This document shows positions 14,074 to 21,239 of a stretch of 25,707 nt of DNA, one piece after another. The DNA is taken from positions 1 to 25,707 of IMG/VR virus record IMGVR_UViG_3300040960_000486. The stretch is one strand, 5' to 3'. Each line of letters opens with the position of its first letter. Position 1 is the first letter of the stretch. The notes beneath the pieces are model-generated. The model did no database searches, was not told where the DNA came from, and saw only the letters and a list, made by a program, of their open reading frames with translations. Origin of the DNA: a virus. The position numbers and the translations under genes were made by a program.

Positions 14074-14603
14074 ACGATCTCCGCGTCTTGAATAGCACTT
14101 ACATAATCGAAGAACGTATCTCCAGCGAAGCGCGCCTTTTGGCTTTCACTTGTATAACGGCGATTGCTTGCGCGTTCCAACTCAACCAACTTACTGTCAA
14201 CCAAGACAGAGATTGTGCTTGCCTCGCCGCTATCTTCAATTTGCATCGTATTTAACTGACCGCTAAACACTTCCACAAAGTCATCCACATCAATAGCGCC
14301 AAATAACACACGGCATTTGCGGCGCTGGTAAGGCTCTTGTAGGGCAAGCGATACCAATGACACAGCAACGCCACTGAGCGACACTGTGATTGACTTGGCA
14401 GACAGATCAGCAACCTCGCCAAGCCCTTCGATGTTCAGCAGATTGCCACCGCCAACATAGGTGTTGCCATCAATCGACCTGTTGCCATACCCAGTCCAAA
14501 TCCGCACTGGCCCACTGTCAAACAGCATCTCAACCGCATAGAACGGCTGCACCTCTGCCTGAGCCAGTGCTGTGAGCAATGCTGCTGGAACTGTGCGAGA
14601 CAT
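14052..14603 (-). CDS. Minor tail/hub protein (DUF2163-like, GTA gp13-like position)
   Basis: The 183-residue protein (MSRTVPAALLTALAQAEVQ, AVEMLFDSGPVRIWTGYGNR, GNLLNIEGLGEVADLSAKSI, QEPYQRRKCRVLFGAIDVDD, VLVDSKLVELERASNRRYT) matches the pattern of DUF2163-related tail proteins in alphaproteobacterial phages. In the GTA cluster the equivalent gene encodes a hub component that links the distal tail ring to the tip. Its place between the Dit-like protein and the DUF6950-like protein agrees with this. It begins at the stop of the upstream gene (1-base overlap). Family naming is from memory of the pattern. Confidence 0.7.
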   Translation of the reverse strand: MSRTVPAALLTALAQAEVQPFYAVEMLFDSGPVRIWTGYGNRSIDGNTYVGGGNLLNIEGLGEVADLSAKSITVSLSGVAVSLVSLALQEPYQRRKCRVLFGAIDVDDFVEVFSGQLNTMQIEDSGEASTISVLVDSKLVELERASNRRYTSESQKARFAGDTFFDYVSAIQDAEIVWGRKSS

Positions 14604-15202
14604 CAGATGGCCTCCATTGCGCCAAACGTGATGCCGTAAATGCTGGCCTCATTGATCGACCATGCTTGCTCATTGTTGGACAAGCGGAAGTTGCCCCTTG
14701 CATTTGATAATGTTGCAGATGCAGACGATCTGTTCACACGCAAAGCAGGCCAAATCTCAAGGTCAGCCGCAGCGCCAGTGCCTGTGTAATCAACAAGCAC
14801 CTTGTGGAGCGTGGCCGTTGATGCGCTGCCAAGCTGGATATAGTCGCCCGCAAGCAGAGTTTCACCGCTTGGCACAGTGGCGCTCACTGTGTTGTCGCCA
14901 GATGATCCTGTGATGCTGCATGATGTGGCTGTGCCGCGAATGCTTGAACAGGTTGTGTCGCCCAAGAGGAAAGTGCCGTATTGCCCACGCAGAGACACAA
15001 GGAAAGCGATCCATTGCTCTGCCGCTGTGCGCCGCATAGGTGGTAGGCTGACATCAACTTGCCACATCTGCCCTTGATAGGCGTGTGATTGACCTGCGAA
15101 CGTAAATGGTGACTGGCTGTATGCCACAGCGTTGATCGCACGCAATTCCACGCTGCGCGGGTTTGTGACTGTAGGCAGTGACAAAGGATACGAAATTGCC
15201 AT
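14603..15202 (-). CDS. Distal-tail-like protein (199 aa)
   Basis: The 199-residue protein starts MAISYPLSLPTVTNPRSVEL and contains QSPFTFAGQSHAYQGQMWQV, LPPMRRTAAEQWIAFLVSLRG and GTFLLGDTTCS. A later beta-rich region ends FRLSNNEQAWSINEASIYGI. This pattern is common in siphophages directly after the tape measure gene. Position and beta-rich composition suggest a Dit-like ring at the tail end (GTA gp12 position), although the sequence does not look like classical DUF2460. It overlaps the genes on both sides by 1 base. Confidence 0.65.
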   Translation of the reverse strand: MAISYPLSLPTVTNPRSVELRAINAVAYSQSPFTFAGQSHAYQGQMWQVDVSLPPMRRTAAEQWIAFLVSLRGQYGTFLLGDTTCSSIRGTATSCSITGSSGDNTVSATVPSGETLLAGDYIQLGSASTATLHKVLVDYTGTGAAADLEIWPALRVNRSSASATLSNARGNFRLSNNEQAWSINEASIYGITFGAMEAI

Positions 15203-16890
15203 TAGCTAAACGCCCTTCCATATGATCCACCGCGCCGCTTGGCATCGACCACTGCATTCTTTGCGCTCTCTGCGATCTGCGGCATGAGTTGCTTGATCTC
15301 TGTTCTGACAGTCTGTTGCACACCCGTGCTGACGTTGATCGTTTGATTTACGACAACACCGCCGCCGCCGCCCATAGCGCCTTTTGTCTGCGCCACACTC
15401 AGAATGCGACCTGCGCTTTGTGGCACGAATAGTTCGCGGCCATGCTCACCAACTGTGTATGGCTGACCAGCCTGCACAGCGCCACCTGATGCCTGACCAG
15501 TCGGTGTCATGCCAAAAATATTTCCGATTGCACCAGCAATGCCACCGCCACCGACAGTGCCAACCATGCGCTGCACAACAAGAACACGATAAAGCTGCTT
15601 GATAATGTCTGCGGCCATGCTGCGGAAAGCCTCTTTGGCAGTCATCGTTCCATCAATCATAGACATGAAAGCATTTTCCATGCCGCTCTCGACCATCTTC
15701 ATGGTTTCGCCAAGGCTTTCTGCTGTGAAGCCTACAGCCTCAAGCGCAGGGTTTGCCTCAAGTGCAGCCTCCATCAACTCCATATAGGCATCGCGCGCAT
15801 CTCTAACGCCAGCCGCGCCTGCACTCAAAGTTTGTGTATTTAACGCTGGAGGCGTATCATCATTCTGGCCAATAGAGGTTAACACAGCATTAATGCCATC
15901 CAATTCAGCGTGAAGCATTTCAAGCCCATTGACTGCGCCAGCGACATTCACATATGGGATGTTACCTTCAGGATCTATTGGGAATGCGCCAGTTCGACTT
16001 TCCTCCAAAATCATTGCATTGATTTGCTGTATCTGCCGTTGAATTTCATCTTTGCGCTCTTGCATTTGATCTTCTATAGGCATTGATGCAAACAAATAAT
16101 TAATTTGTTCTGCAATAACTCTAATGCCATTAGCCGCTGTGACCAATAATGGCGCAAGGCTCATAAGCGCAGCACTCAAATCAGCATTAATCACGCGCGA
16201 CAAGAGGCCAAGTTTATTCTCAGTTTCTTCTGCGCTGCGGATTAAATCCTCATCAATCACGATGCCAAGATCACGCGCGTTTTGACGCATACGCTCCATT
16301 CCATCTGCGCCTTCGCGCAGCAGGTTCAACATCGGAACGCCAGAACGGCCAAACAACTGCTGCGCCAATGCTGTGCGAGATGTGGCGTCCTCAACTTTGG
16401 TCATTTCCTCTGCAACAGTTTGCAGCGCCTGATCTAGTGGCATTTGTGCCAAATCATCTGCACTCAAATTAAGGTCATCCAAAGCATAACGCGCCTGACC
16501 TAAGCCCTGCCGCGCCTCACCCAAGCGCCGCGAGAACTGCATCATTGAGTTATCCAATGCCTCTTGCGAGACACCAGCCTCTTCAGCAACTGTGCGAAGT
16601 TCTTGCAGAGCATCAGTGGTCAGGCCGATGGCATCAGCCTTTTTGCCGATCTCATCCAACTCAGACACAACGCGGCGCACCTGTTGGACAATAAGACCAG
16701 CAGATAGTGCAGGTAAAAACGTGCGCGCTGCACCAGCCAACGCTGTGAACGAGCCACTTGCCGACATAAGACCGCGATTTGTCTGCTTAGAAAAACGCTC
16801 AACCCTGCGCTGCGCCCGATCCATTGCCCTTGTGAACTCACGATCACGCGCACTCAAAATCACGTTTAGCTGTTCTGCACTAATTGCCAT
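15202..16890 (-). CDS. Tape measure protein
   Basis: The 562-residue protein has a coiled-coil N-terminus (AEQLNVILSARDREFTRAMD, RAQRRVERFSKQT), a hydrophobic segment (about 47-70), a helical middle with the SQEALDNSMMQFSRRLGEARQG region, and a C-terminal TVGEHGRELFVPQSAGRIL motif followed by a Gly-rich stretch. That motif is very common near the C-terminus of phage tape measure proteins. It sets tail length and contributes to DNA passage. At about 0.15 nm per residue, 562 residues would give a tail of roughly 80-85 nm, which is short for a siphophage. The start overlaps the end of the frameshifted chaperone by 11 bases. Confidence 0.9.
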   Translation of the reverse strand: MAISAEQLNVILSARDREFTRAMDRAQRRVERFSKQTNRGLMSASGSFTALAGAARTFLPALSAGLIVQQVRRVVSELDEIGKKADAIGLTTDALQELRTVAEEAGVSQEALDNSMMQFSRRLGEARQGLGQARYALDDLNLSADDLAQMPLDQALQTVAEEMTKVEDATSRTALAQQLFGRSGVPMLNLLREGADGMERMRQNARDLGIVIDEDLIRSAEETENKLGLLSRVINADLSAALMSLAPLLVTAANGIRVIAEQINYLFASMPIEDQMQERKDEIQRQIQQINAMILEESRTGAFPIDPEGNIPYVNVAGAVNGLEMLHAELDGINAVLTSIGQNDDTPPALNTQTLSAGAAGVRDARDAYMELMEAALEANPALEAVGFTAESLGETMKMVESGMENAFMSMIDGTMTAKEAFRSMAADIIKQLYRVLVVQRMVGTVGGGGIAGAIGNIFGMTPTGQASGGAVQAGQPYTVGEHGRELFVPQSAGRILSVAQTKGAMGGGGGVVVNQTINVSTGVQQTVRTEIKQLMPQIAESAKNAVVDAKRRGGSYGRAFS

Positions 16891-17454
16891 CTACGCGCCT
16901 CACAAGTTCCTTATACTCATCAGCCGACATGGCCTCAGAACCAGCCTTCTTGGGATTGTGCGCTTCATGCCATCCCTCGAAGATATTGAATGTGTCTTTT
17001 GGCAACATATCACGAATTTCATCAGGGCGTAAACCAATGACAATGCCATTGCGAATTAACTGTCTAACATTCAGGCGGCTTGGGAGTTTTCCTTGATCTT
17101 TTTTTTTGATTTATTTTCCGCTTCCTCTATCGCATCTGGCATGAAGGCAACGCCCACAATCGCCTGCGCAAGTTGAAGCAAGTGCATGAGTTGATCTGGG
17201 CCGCATTCTGACAGAACCTTGTCAGCATCGTGATCCTTCATGCCACCGCCAACCAAGGCAAGTGCAACCAGATCACGCACCTCTGTGCTGCTTGGCTTTT
17301 TACCTCTGCCAAAAACACTTTCCCAGAAATCGAAGATACCGCGATGCTTATCTTCAAAACGCTCAATCTCGCGGTTGCGCAAGATGAACGTATAAGAGGT
17401 GCTGCCGATATACTCGACAACACCCCCACGCGGCGCTTGTGCCGTGATAGCCAT
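16880..17454 (-). CDS. Tail assembly chaperone, -1 frameshift fusion product (gpGT-like)
   Basis: Frame 0 (127 aa) ends at TGA 17071-17073. A -1 frame shift at the nine-A run (17107-17099) lets translation continue to TAG at 16882-16880. The join is complement(join(16880..17098,17098..17454)), giving 119 + 72 = 191 residues. The downstream frame has no stop and no ATG near its beginning; its first ATG is 31 residues in, and a TAA sits just upstream of the slip, so it is best expressed by frameshifting. The extension (RLNVRQLIRNGIVIGLRPDE, FNIFEGWHEAHNPKKAG) resembles a tail assembly chaperone C-domain. In lambda, gpG and gpGT bind the tape measure protein and recruit tail tube subunits. The gene sits, as expected, between tube and tape measure genes. 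Confidence 0.8.
17071..17454 (-). CDS. Tail assembly chaperone, frame-0 product (gpG-like)
   Basis: The 127-residue protein has a beta-rich N-terminus (RGGVVEYIGSTSYTFILRNR), a middle with FEDKHRGIFDFWESVFGRGK and LVALALVGGGMKDHDADKVL, and a very lysine-rich end (ENKSKKKIKENSQAA) encoded by the slippery A-run. It corresponds to the GTA-type gene between tube and tape measure. It should be the abundant product, with the longer -1 product made at a few percent or more. It overlaps the major tail gene by 1 base (TAATG). Confidence 0.75.
   Translation of the reverse strand: MAITAQAPRGGVVEYIGSTSYTFILRNREIERFEDKHRGIFDFWESVFGRGKKPSSTEVRDLVALALVGGGMKDHDADKVLSECGPDQLMHLLQLAQAIVGVAFMPDAIEEAENKSKKKIKENSQAA
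17098..17107 (-). other. Slippery sequence for -1 programmed frameshifting
   Basis: On the - strand nine A are followed by G; in frame 0 this reads TCA AAA AAA AAG ATC, so it contains the optimal A-AAA-AAG heptamer. A purine-rich GAGGAAG lies at 17127-17121, 13 bases before the A-run, and could serve as an internal Shine-Dalgarno-like stimulator as at dnaX. I see no strong downstream hairpin within about 40 bases. Confidence 0.8.
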
Positions 17455-17879
17455 TACGCAGCCGTAAACGTGACCGTGCCAGTGCTTTCAAGGCTGATGC
17501 TGTAGGTCACACCGCCTTCTGTCTCACCGCCAAACTCAAGCGATGTGATGCGGAATGCGCCTGCATATGTGCCAAAATCAGGAACGATCACTTGAAAGTT
17601 TGCCTGATTGTCATTCTGCATTGCCACAGTGTTCATGCGTGCTTCTGCGGTGCTGTCCTCAAAGAAACCATCGCCAGAGACAGACACGTTCTTCAAGCCA
17701 GCCAATGTCTCAGTCCACAATGCGCCTTCTGGCGTTGTGCAGTCTGGGGTGGTTACGTCAATCGCAGAGTTGTTGATCGTCAACGACTTGCTGTTCAAAC
17801 CGCAAAGGTTTGCAAAAGTTTCAGATACTTCGCCATCCCCGATCTTAACGAGCAAGGCGCGTCCAAGTTGTTTAGCCAT
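17454..17879 (-). CDS. Major tail tube protein (TP901-1 family)
   Basis: The 141-residue protein matches the TP901-1/GTA-type tail tube family: a start with LGRALLVKIGDGEVSETFA, CGLNSKSLTINNSAIDVTTP, a central GLKNVSVSGDGFF, and the C-terminal beta strands FRITSLEFGGETEGGVTYSI ending in GTVTFTAA. It forms the rings of the non-contractile tail tube. It is preceded by a special 33-base hairpin/RBS element (17884-17916) shared only with the major capsid gene, consistent with a need for high expression. A purine-rich GGAGG acts as the Shine-Dalgarno sequence. Confidence 0.88.
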   Translation of the reverse strand: MAKQLGRALLVKIGDGEVSETFANLCGLNSKSLTINNSAIDVTTPDCTTPEGALWTETLAGLKNVSVSGDGFFEDSTAEARMNTVAMQNDNQANFQVIVPDFGTYAGAFRITSLEFGGETEGGVTYSISLESTGTVTFTAA

Positions 17880-17883
17880 GATC

Positions 17884-17916
17884 GGCCTCCATTAATTGCG
17901 CTTGCCCACAGCGCGG
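17884..17916 (-). promoter_or_regulatory. Hairpin/RBS leader element upstream of the major tail gene
   Basis: This 33-base stretch matches 21178-21210 (upstream of the major capsid gene) at 28 positions without gaps, at the same distance (4 bases) from the start codon. On the - strand it contains GCGCTGTGGGCAAGCGC (17914-17898), able to form a 6-bp stem with one bulged G and a GGGC loop, followed by an A/T-rich spacer and the GGAGGCC Shine-Dalgarno region. It fills most of the 40-base gap. Confidence 0.7.
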
Positions 17917-17919
17917 AGT

Positions 17920-18339
17920 TTAGGCGGTTTCCTCAAGCATCGCTTGAAGCGCGATAACAGCCGTGTAGCCACGACCCTCATCATCTCTTGTAACCGAATA
18001 GGTCTGAAATATCAATTCGACCAAGGTGTGTCCCGTTACTGTAACAGAAGCCTCTTGCCGATGCAGCGCCTCTTTTACAGCCTCAACCATTTGCGTGGCC
18101 TCAACGCGACCAGATGCGCTGCGAGAATGAGCCTCAATAGAGATGCCCACAATCGACCCTTCGGTGGTGTCAGTGTCAAACGCGCTTGGCTCAATGTCAC
18201 CAAATCGCATATATGGGAATGTCACGTTCTGCGGTGGCTCATCATAGATACGAGTTGAGACAAGCGCAGTCACGCCGCTATTCGCAACCAATGCAGCGCG
18301 CAAACCCTTCTGCAAAGCAAGACCAAAACCATCAGCCAT
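17920..18339 (-). CDS. Tail terminator (DUF3168-like)
   Basis: The ATG at 18339 is preferred over a GTG at 18348 because GGAG lies 8 bases upstream of it but directly abuts the GTG. The 139-residue product has the DUF3168/tail completion pattern: ADGFGLALQKGLRAALVANS, VSTRIYDEPPQNVTFPYMRF, ISIEAHSRSASGRVEATQMV and a C-terminal beta-rich segment. It caps the tail tube and joins it to the head. Its end lies 40 bases before the tube gene, where the 33-base leader element is located. It overlaps the gp10-like gene by 8 bases. Confidence 0.85.
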   Translation of the reverse strand: MADGFGLALQKGLRAALVANSGVTALVSTRIYDEPPQNVTFPYMRFGDIEPSAFDTDTTEGSIVGISIEAHSRSASGRVEATQMVEAVKEALHRQEASVTVTGHTLVELIFQTYSVTRDDEGRGYTAVIALQAMLEETA

Positions 18340-18724
18340 TGACTGCACTCCTTGCTGCCTTGTTGATGGCGTTTCTAATATTGTTTCTGTGGCGCTTTGC
18401 TAGGTGTTTTTTCATGATATTGATATATGGCGCGGCTTTAGTCTCGCCTCTATTTTCACGCTTTGCGCCGCCCTCAACAGACTTAGCCTTGATCTGCGCC
18501 TCTTTTGTTGGTGGTGCGGCTTCAATAGATGCAGTCAAACCGCCGTTTTCATACTTTGTATGTATCCAACCCTTCAACTGTCCGCTGTCAACAGGCGCAA
18601 GCTGACGGGCTAGCCGCGCGCCAGCCTCAGCATTTCTTCTAATGACCTTGGCAATCTGAGTTCTTGTCTCAACGGGCAAGTCCTTTAATTGCTTTTGCAA
18701 TTTTTTAGCACCAGTAACTCTCAT
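18332..18724 (-). CDS. HK97 gp10-like head-tail/neck protein
   Basis: The 130-residue, strongly basic protein has the HK97 gp10 family pattern: VTGAKKLQKQLKDLPVETRT, a helical ARLARQLAPVDSGQLKG core, and a basic C-terminus (NIMKKHLAKRHRNNIRNAIN). The LAPVDSGQLK motif is highly characteristic. It belongs to the neck/tail-completion group. ATG 18724 overlaps the previous stop (ATGA) and the gene lies between the adaptor and the tail terminator, the usual order. Confidence 0.85.
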   Translation of the reverse strand: MRVTGAKKLQKQLKDLPVETRTQIAKVIRRNAEAGARLARQLAPVDSGQLKGWIHTKYENGGLTASIEAAPPTKEAQIKAKSVEGGAKRENRGETKAAPYINIMKKHLAKRHRNNIRNAINKAARSAVNG

Positions 18725-19059
18725 GTCGCCACACCCCGCTCTAGCTTAAACTCAAGCATGGTATTTTTGGCATCAGTCTGGATCACATCCTTGATGTTCC
18801 AAGTCTTGCCGCGACACACGACACGATCAGCCGATGTGATGGTCTGGGTGGTGCTGTCAGAACGCGCACGCATGGTTGCCTGACCGACATCAGACAACGC
18901 ACCGCCTTGGATGTCCTCTTTGCCAGTGACCTCGCGGATGTCCACAGATCGCGTGGCAAGTGTGGCCCAGCCTGTATATACGTTGCCGTAATCATCAACT
19001 GCGCCTTCGCTCAGTCGCTGAAAGGTCGCACGATCACGCAGCAGGCCAGCCTTAACCAT
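18721..19059 (-). CDS. Head closure / head-tail adaptor protein
   Basis: ATG 19059 is chosen over an in-frame start at 19083 because AGGCGG lies upstream and the protein then starts in the family's typical way (MVKAGLLRDRATFQR). The 112-residue product has AVDDYGNVYTGWATLATRSV, VDIREVTGKEDIQGGA and a closing beta strand pair (RVVCRGKTWNIKDVIQTD), matching SPP1 gp16-like/Phage_H_T_join adaptors that plug the portal after packaging. It overlaps the gp6-like gene by 8 bases. Confidence 0.85.
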   Translation of the reverse strand: MVKAGLLRDRATFQRLSEGAVDDYGNVYTGWATLATRSVDIREVTGKEDIQGGALSDVGQATMRARSDSTTQTITSADRVVCRGKTWNIKDVIQTDAKNTMLEFKLERGVAT

Positions 19060-19660
19060 ACCAACACCGCCTGTGCATATCAATCAAAGCGTCAAAGCCA
19101 TATGGTATATTCTTTGATATGCTTCCAACCAATTCATTTTCACGATGCTCATACCAATGACCGATCAGCATCATCATTGCGTGGCGAAGCGTGTCAGGCA
19201 CATCAGATGCAGATGTGCCATATCCGATTGTATATTCAATGCGGATTGCATCTGGACGATCCTCTGCAACAGGCCAGTTGAAGCCCTCTTTTGGCCCGAT
19301 TGTCTTGGTGAAATCAGTGCCATAAATCTCATAATTGCTGAGAGTGTCAGTCTGCAAATTGCCATCAATGTCGTAATACTTGACCGCATCAACAGAGATG
19401 ACAGGCCCAAGCGTCAGATTGACAGTTTGCGCTGGTGTGCTTGTAACCCACTGGCCCCACTTCTGCGAAATCATCGCATGACCAAGCGCACCCTTAACGT
19501 CAGTGTAAGCCACTGCAACATTGATAAGGCGATTGATCAGCGTGTCATCATCAGTATGCTCAATGCGCAACTGTGCCTTCACCTCCGTCAGCGTGACAGG
19601 GGTGGTGGCTGGAGCCTCAAGCAGTTCTAATGCGTCATGACAGGCAAGAGGCTTAACCAT
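19052..19660 (-). CDS. Head-tail connector (gp6-like)
   Basis: The 202-residue protein matches the gp6-like connector family of HK97/GTA phages: LTEVKAQLRIEHTDDDTLIN near residue 23, LINVAVAYTDVKGALGHAMI, QKWGQWV, and a C-terminal helical part (RHAMMMLIGHWYEHRENELV) with IPYGFDALIDMHRR at the end. It forms a ring under the portal. ATG 19660 lies 3 bases after the stop of the preceding small gene. Confidence 0.9.
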   Translation of the reverse strand: MVKPLACHDALELLEAPATTPVTLTEVKAQLRIEHTDDDTLINRLINVAVAYTDVKGALGHAMISQKWGQWVTSTPAQTVNLTLGPVISVDAVKYYDIDGNLQTDTLSNYEIYGTDFTKTIGPKEGFNWPVAEDRPDAIRIEYTIGYGTSASDVPDTLRHAMMMLIGHWYEHRENELVGSISKNIPYGFDALIDMHRRCWYG

Positions 19661-19663
19661 AGC

Positions 19664-19855
19664 TTATTCGTCCTTTACGGCCTTGCGTGTGAACCGCTTT
19701 TTTGTTGCGCGCTCAACCTTCGGTTCTTCAACTGGCTCTGCGATGCCAGCAGAGATAAAGCGCAATGCCTCAGCCTCATTAGCATCAATTACATCACCAG
19801 CGTTATGCGAAAAATCAATGCCTGCCATAGATGTTAAGAGTTTAATCTTGGGCAT
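19664..19855 (-). CDS. Small head-associated protein (DUF7210-like, 63 aa)
   Basis: ATG 19855 is preferred over an upstream ATG at 19867, whose codons themselves contain the GGAGG Shine-Dalgarno sequence for 19855. The 63-residue product (MPKIKLLTSMAGIDFSHNAG, DVIDANEAEALRFISAGIAE) is a small beta-strand/helix protein followed by a basic Lys/Arg-rich tail. It resembles the short proteins encoded between capsid and connector genes in many HK97-type phages, for which no firm role is known. It follows a hairpin that separates it from the capsid gene. Confidence 0.65.
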   Translation of the reverse strand: MPKIKLLTSMAGIDFSHNAGDVIDANEAEALRFISAGIAEPVEEPKVERATKKRFTRKAVKDE

Positions 19856-19874
19856 AATACCCTCCATTTCTAGA

Positions 19875-19912
19875 TCAACTTAATAAGCAGGGCGAACTTG
19901 CCGCCCTGCCGT
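19875..19912 (-). terminator. Hairpin after the major capsid gene (attenuator/terminator)
   Basis: On the - strand GCAGGGCG pairs perfectly with CGCCCTGC (19909-19902 and 19894-19887) around a 7-base loop, followed by TTATTAAGTT. It lies 13 bases after the capsid stop codon. The T-run is broken, so it may be a partial terminator that lowers transcription of the genes downstream of the capsid gene, or an mRNA-stabilising hairpin. Confidence 0.65.
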
Positions 19913-19922
19913 TAAATTGACC

Positions 19923-21173
19923 TTACGATGCGGCCAGTGCGAGGTGCTTGATTGCAGCAGTGTTGGAGAGAACACCGTCAAAGCGGATGTAGCCCAAGAT
20001 GCCGTAATCAGGTGCAAAACGCTCACGCGCAACGTAGATGGATGGTGCGCCAACCTTGCGAACATAGAACTTCGACATATCACCGAAGAGCATGATCTTG
20101 GAAGATGCGCCATCACCGATGCCAGCCATCGCTTGGTTGACTACAACATTGTAGCCCAACAAGTTCTGTGGGATGCCAGCTTGGTAGTTGCCCATCTGCC
20201 AGAGGTAGTTGCCGTTGCCGTCCTTCAACTTGCGAACCGCTGCCAAAGTGCTGTCATCCATCATGATGGCAGTGTTTGGTGCGGAACGGTAGGCTGGATC
20301 AACAGAGTGGATCAGGTCGATGATCTCATCAGCAGTTACTGCGTTAGTTGCGGCTGCAACTTTGCCTGCTGCTGAGTTGGTCACGATGCCCTCAACGTCA
20401 GAAGAACCAGAACCAGTGGTCAGCTTGCTGTTTGCAATGCGGCCAAGACGCTCACCGAGCAACTCGCCCAACAGGCTTTCCATGTTCAAGATGCTGTCTG
20501 CGTTGAGTTCTGCCGACCAGCGAACCCACTCGCTGTCGAATGCAAACGCGCCGAGCGACTTCTGACCAAAGGTAACGTCCTTGCCACCATCGTCTGTTGG
20601 CTGAGTGCCTTCAGTGTGCGCAACTGCGGTGACTGCGGTGTCATCTACAGTTGGGATGTTGAAGGTGCGGCCATCAGTGGAGTTGATGTAGGTGAAGAAC
20701 TGGTTGCCATACATTGGGCCAGTTGCAATCATCGCCTTCTCAATGAAGGTCGCCAACTCAGTTGGGACAGTGTAGCCACCAGCAGTAGCAGAAGTAGTCT
20801 GTGCGCGATGCTCTTTAAGAACATTGCGAACCTCTGCGTCCACATAGGCATCGCCACCTGCTGCAATCATTTCAGCAAATGCAGAGCGATAGTCCATCTG
20901 GAAGCCAGCGTCTACCGCAGGTGCGGAACCAGCTTCTGCCTGTGGGCGGCGCGAGAAATCAACTGCCTCGCCAGCGCGAAGTGCAGCTTCAACTTTCTCA
21001 AGACGCTCAACCTTAGCGGCCAGCTTGTCGTGGTCCGCCATCATTGCGTCAAACTCACGCTCAACTTCAGCAGCACGATCCTCTGGGGTTTCGTCCGTTA
21101 CATCGGACAGCTTTGCGCGGGCCTCAGTGGCGATACGCGCCATCTTCTCCCGCAGGTCTTTAATGTCAGCCAT
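19923..21173 (-). CDS. Major capsid protein (HK97 fold)
   Basis: The 416-residue protein is of HK97-family length and layout. A charged coiled-coil delta domain at about 1-75 (IKDLREKMARIATEARAKL, DHDKLAAKVERLEKVEAALR) probably acts as internal scaffold and is removed by the protease. The mature domain follows from about 95-110, with TSATAGGYTVPTELATFIEK, FNIPTVDDTAVTAVAHTEG and WVRWSAELNADSILNMESLL. The end has DYGILGYIRFDGVLSN. The gene is preceded by a special hairpin/RBS element (21178-21210) and followed by a hairpin, consistent with strong, insulated expression. Confidence 0.93.
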   Translation of the reverse strand: MADIKDLREKMARIATEARAKLSDVTDETPEDRAAEVEREFDAMMADHDKLAAKVERLEKVEAALRAGEAVDFSRRPQAEAGSAPAVDAGFQMDYRSAFAEMIAAGGDAYVDAEVRNVLKEHRAQTTSATAGGYTVPTELATFIEKAMIATGPMYGNQFFTYINSTDGRTFNIPTVDDTAVTAVAHTEGTQPTDDGGKDVTFGQKSLGAFAFDSEWVRWSAELNADSILNMESLLGELLGERLGRIANSKLTTGSGSSDVEGIVTNSAAGKVAAATNAVTADEIIDLIHSVDPAYRSAPNTAIMMDDSTLAAVRKLKDGNGNYLWQMGNYQAGIPQNLLGYNVVVNQAMAGIGDGASSKIMLFGDMSKFYVRKVGAPSIYVARERFAPDYGILGYIRFDGVLSNTAAIKHLALAAS

Positions 21174-21177
21174 TGTG

Positions 21178-21210
21178 GGCCTCCTTCAAATGCGCTTGCC
21201 CAAGGCGCGG
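21178..21210 (-). promoter_or_regulatory. Hairpin/RBS leader element upstream of the major capsid gene
   Basis: This is the partner of 17884-17916 (28 of 33 bases identical). On the - strand GCGCCTTGGGCAAGCGC (21208-21192) folds into a 6-bp stem with one bulged C and a GGGC loop, then a short A/T-rich spacer, then AGGAGGCC and the ATG 4 bases later. The stem in the two copies differs only around the bulge, so the fold is kept. Confidence 0.7.
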
Positions 21211-21221
21211 GACAGGGCCAA

Positions 21222-21236
21222 CAGCGGGAGCCGCTG
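21222..21236 (-). other. Short GC-rich hairpin after the protease gene
   Basis: CAGCGG and CCGCTG flank a CTC loop, starting 3 bases after the protease stop codon on the - strand. No T-run follows, so it is more likely an mRNA processing or 3'-end stabilising structure than an intrinsic terminator. Together with the leader element it makes the 66-base protease/capsid gap highly structured. Confidence 0.5.
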
Positions 21237-21239
21237 CTA

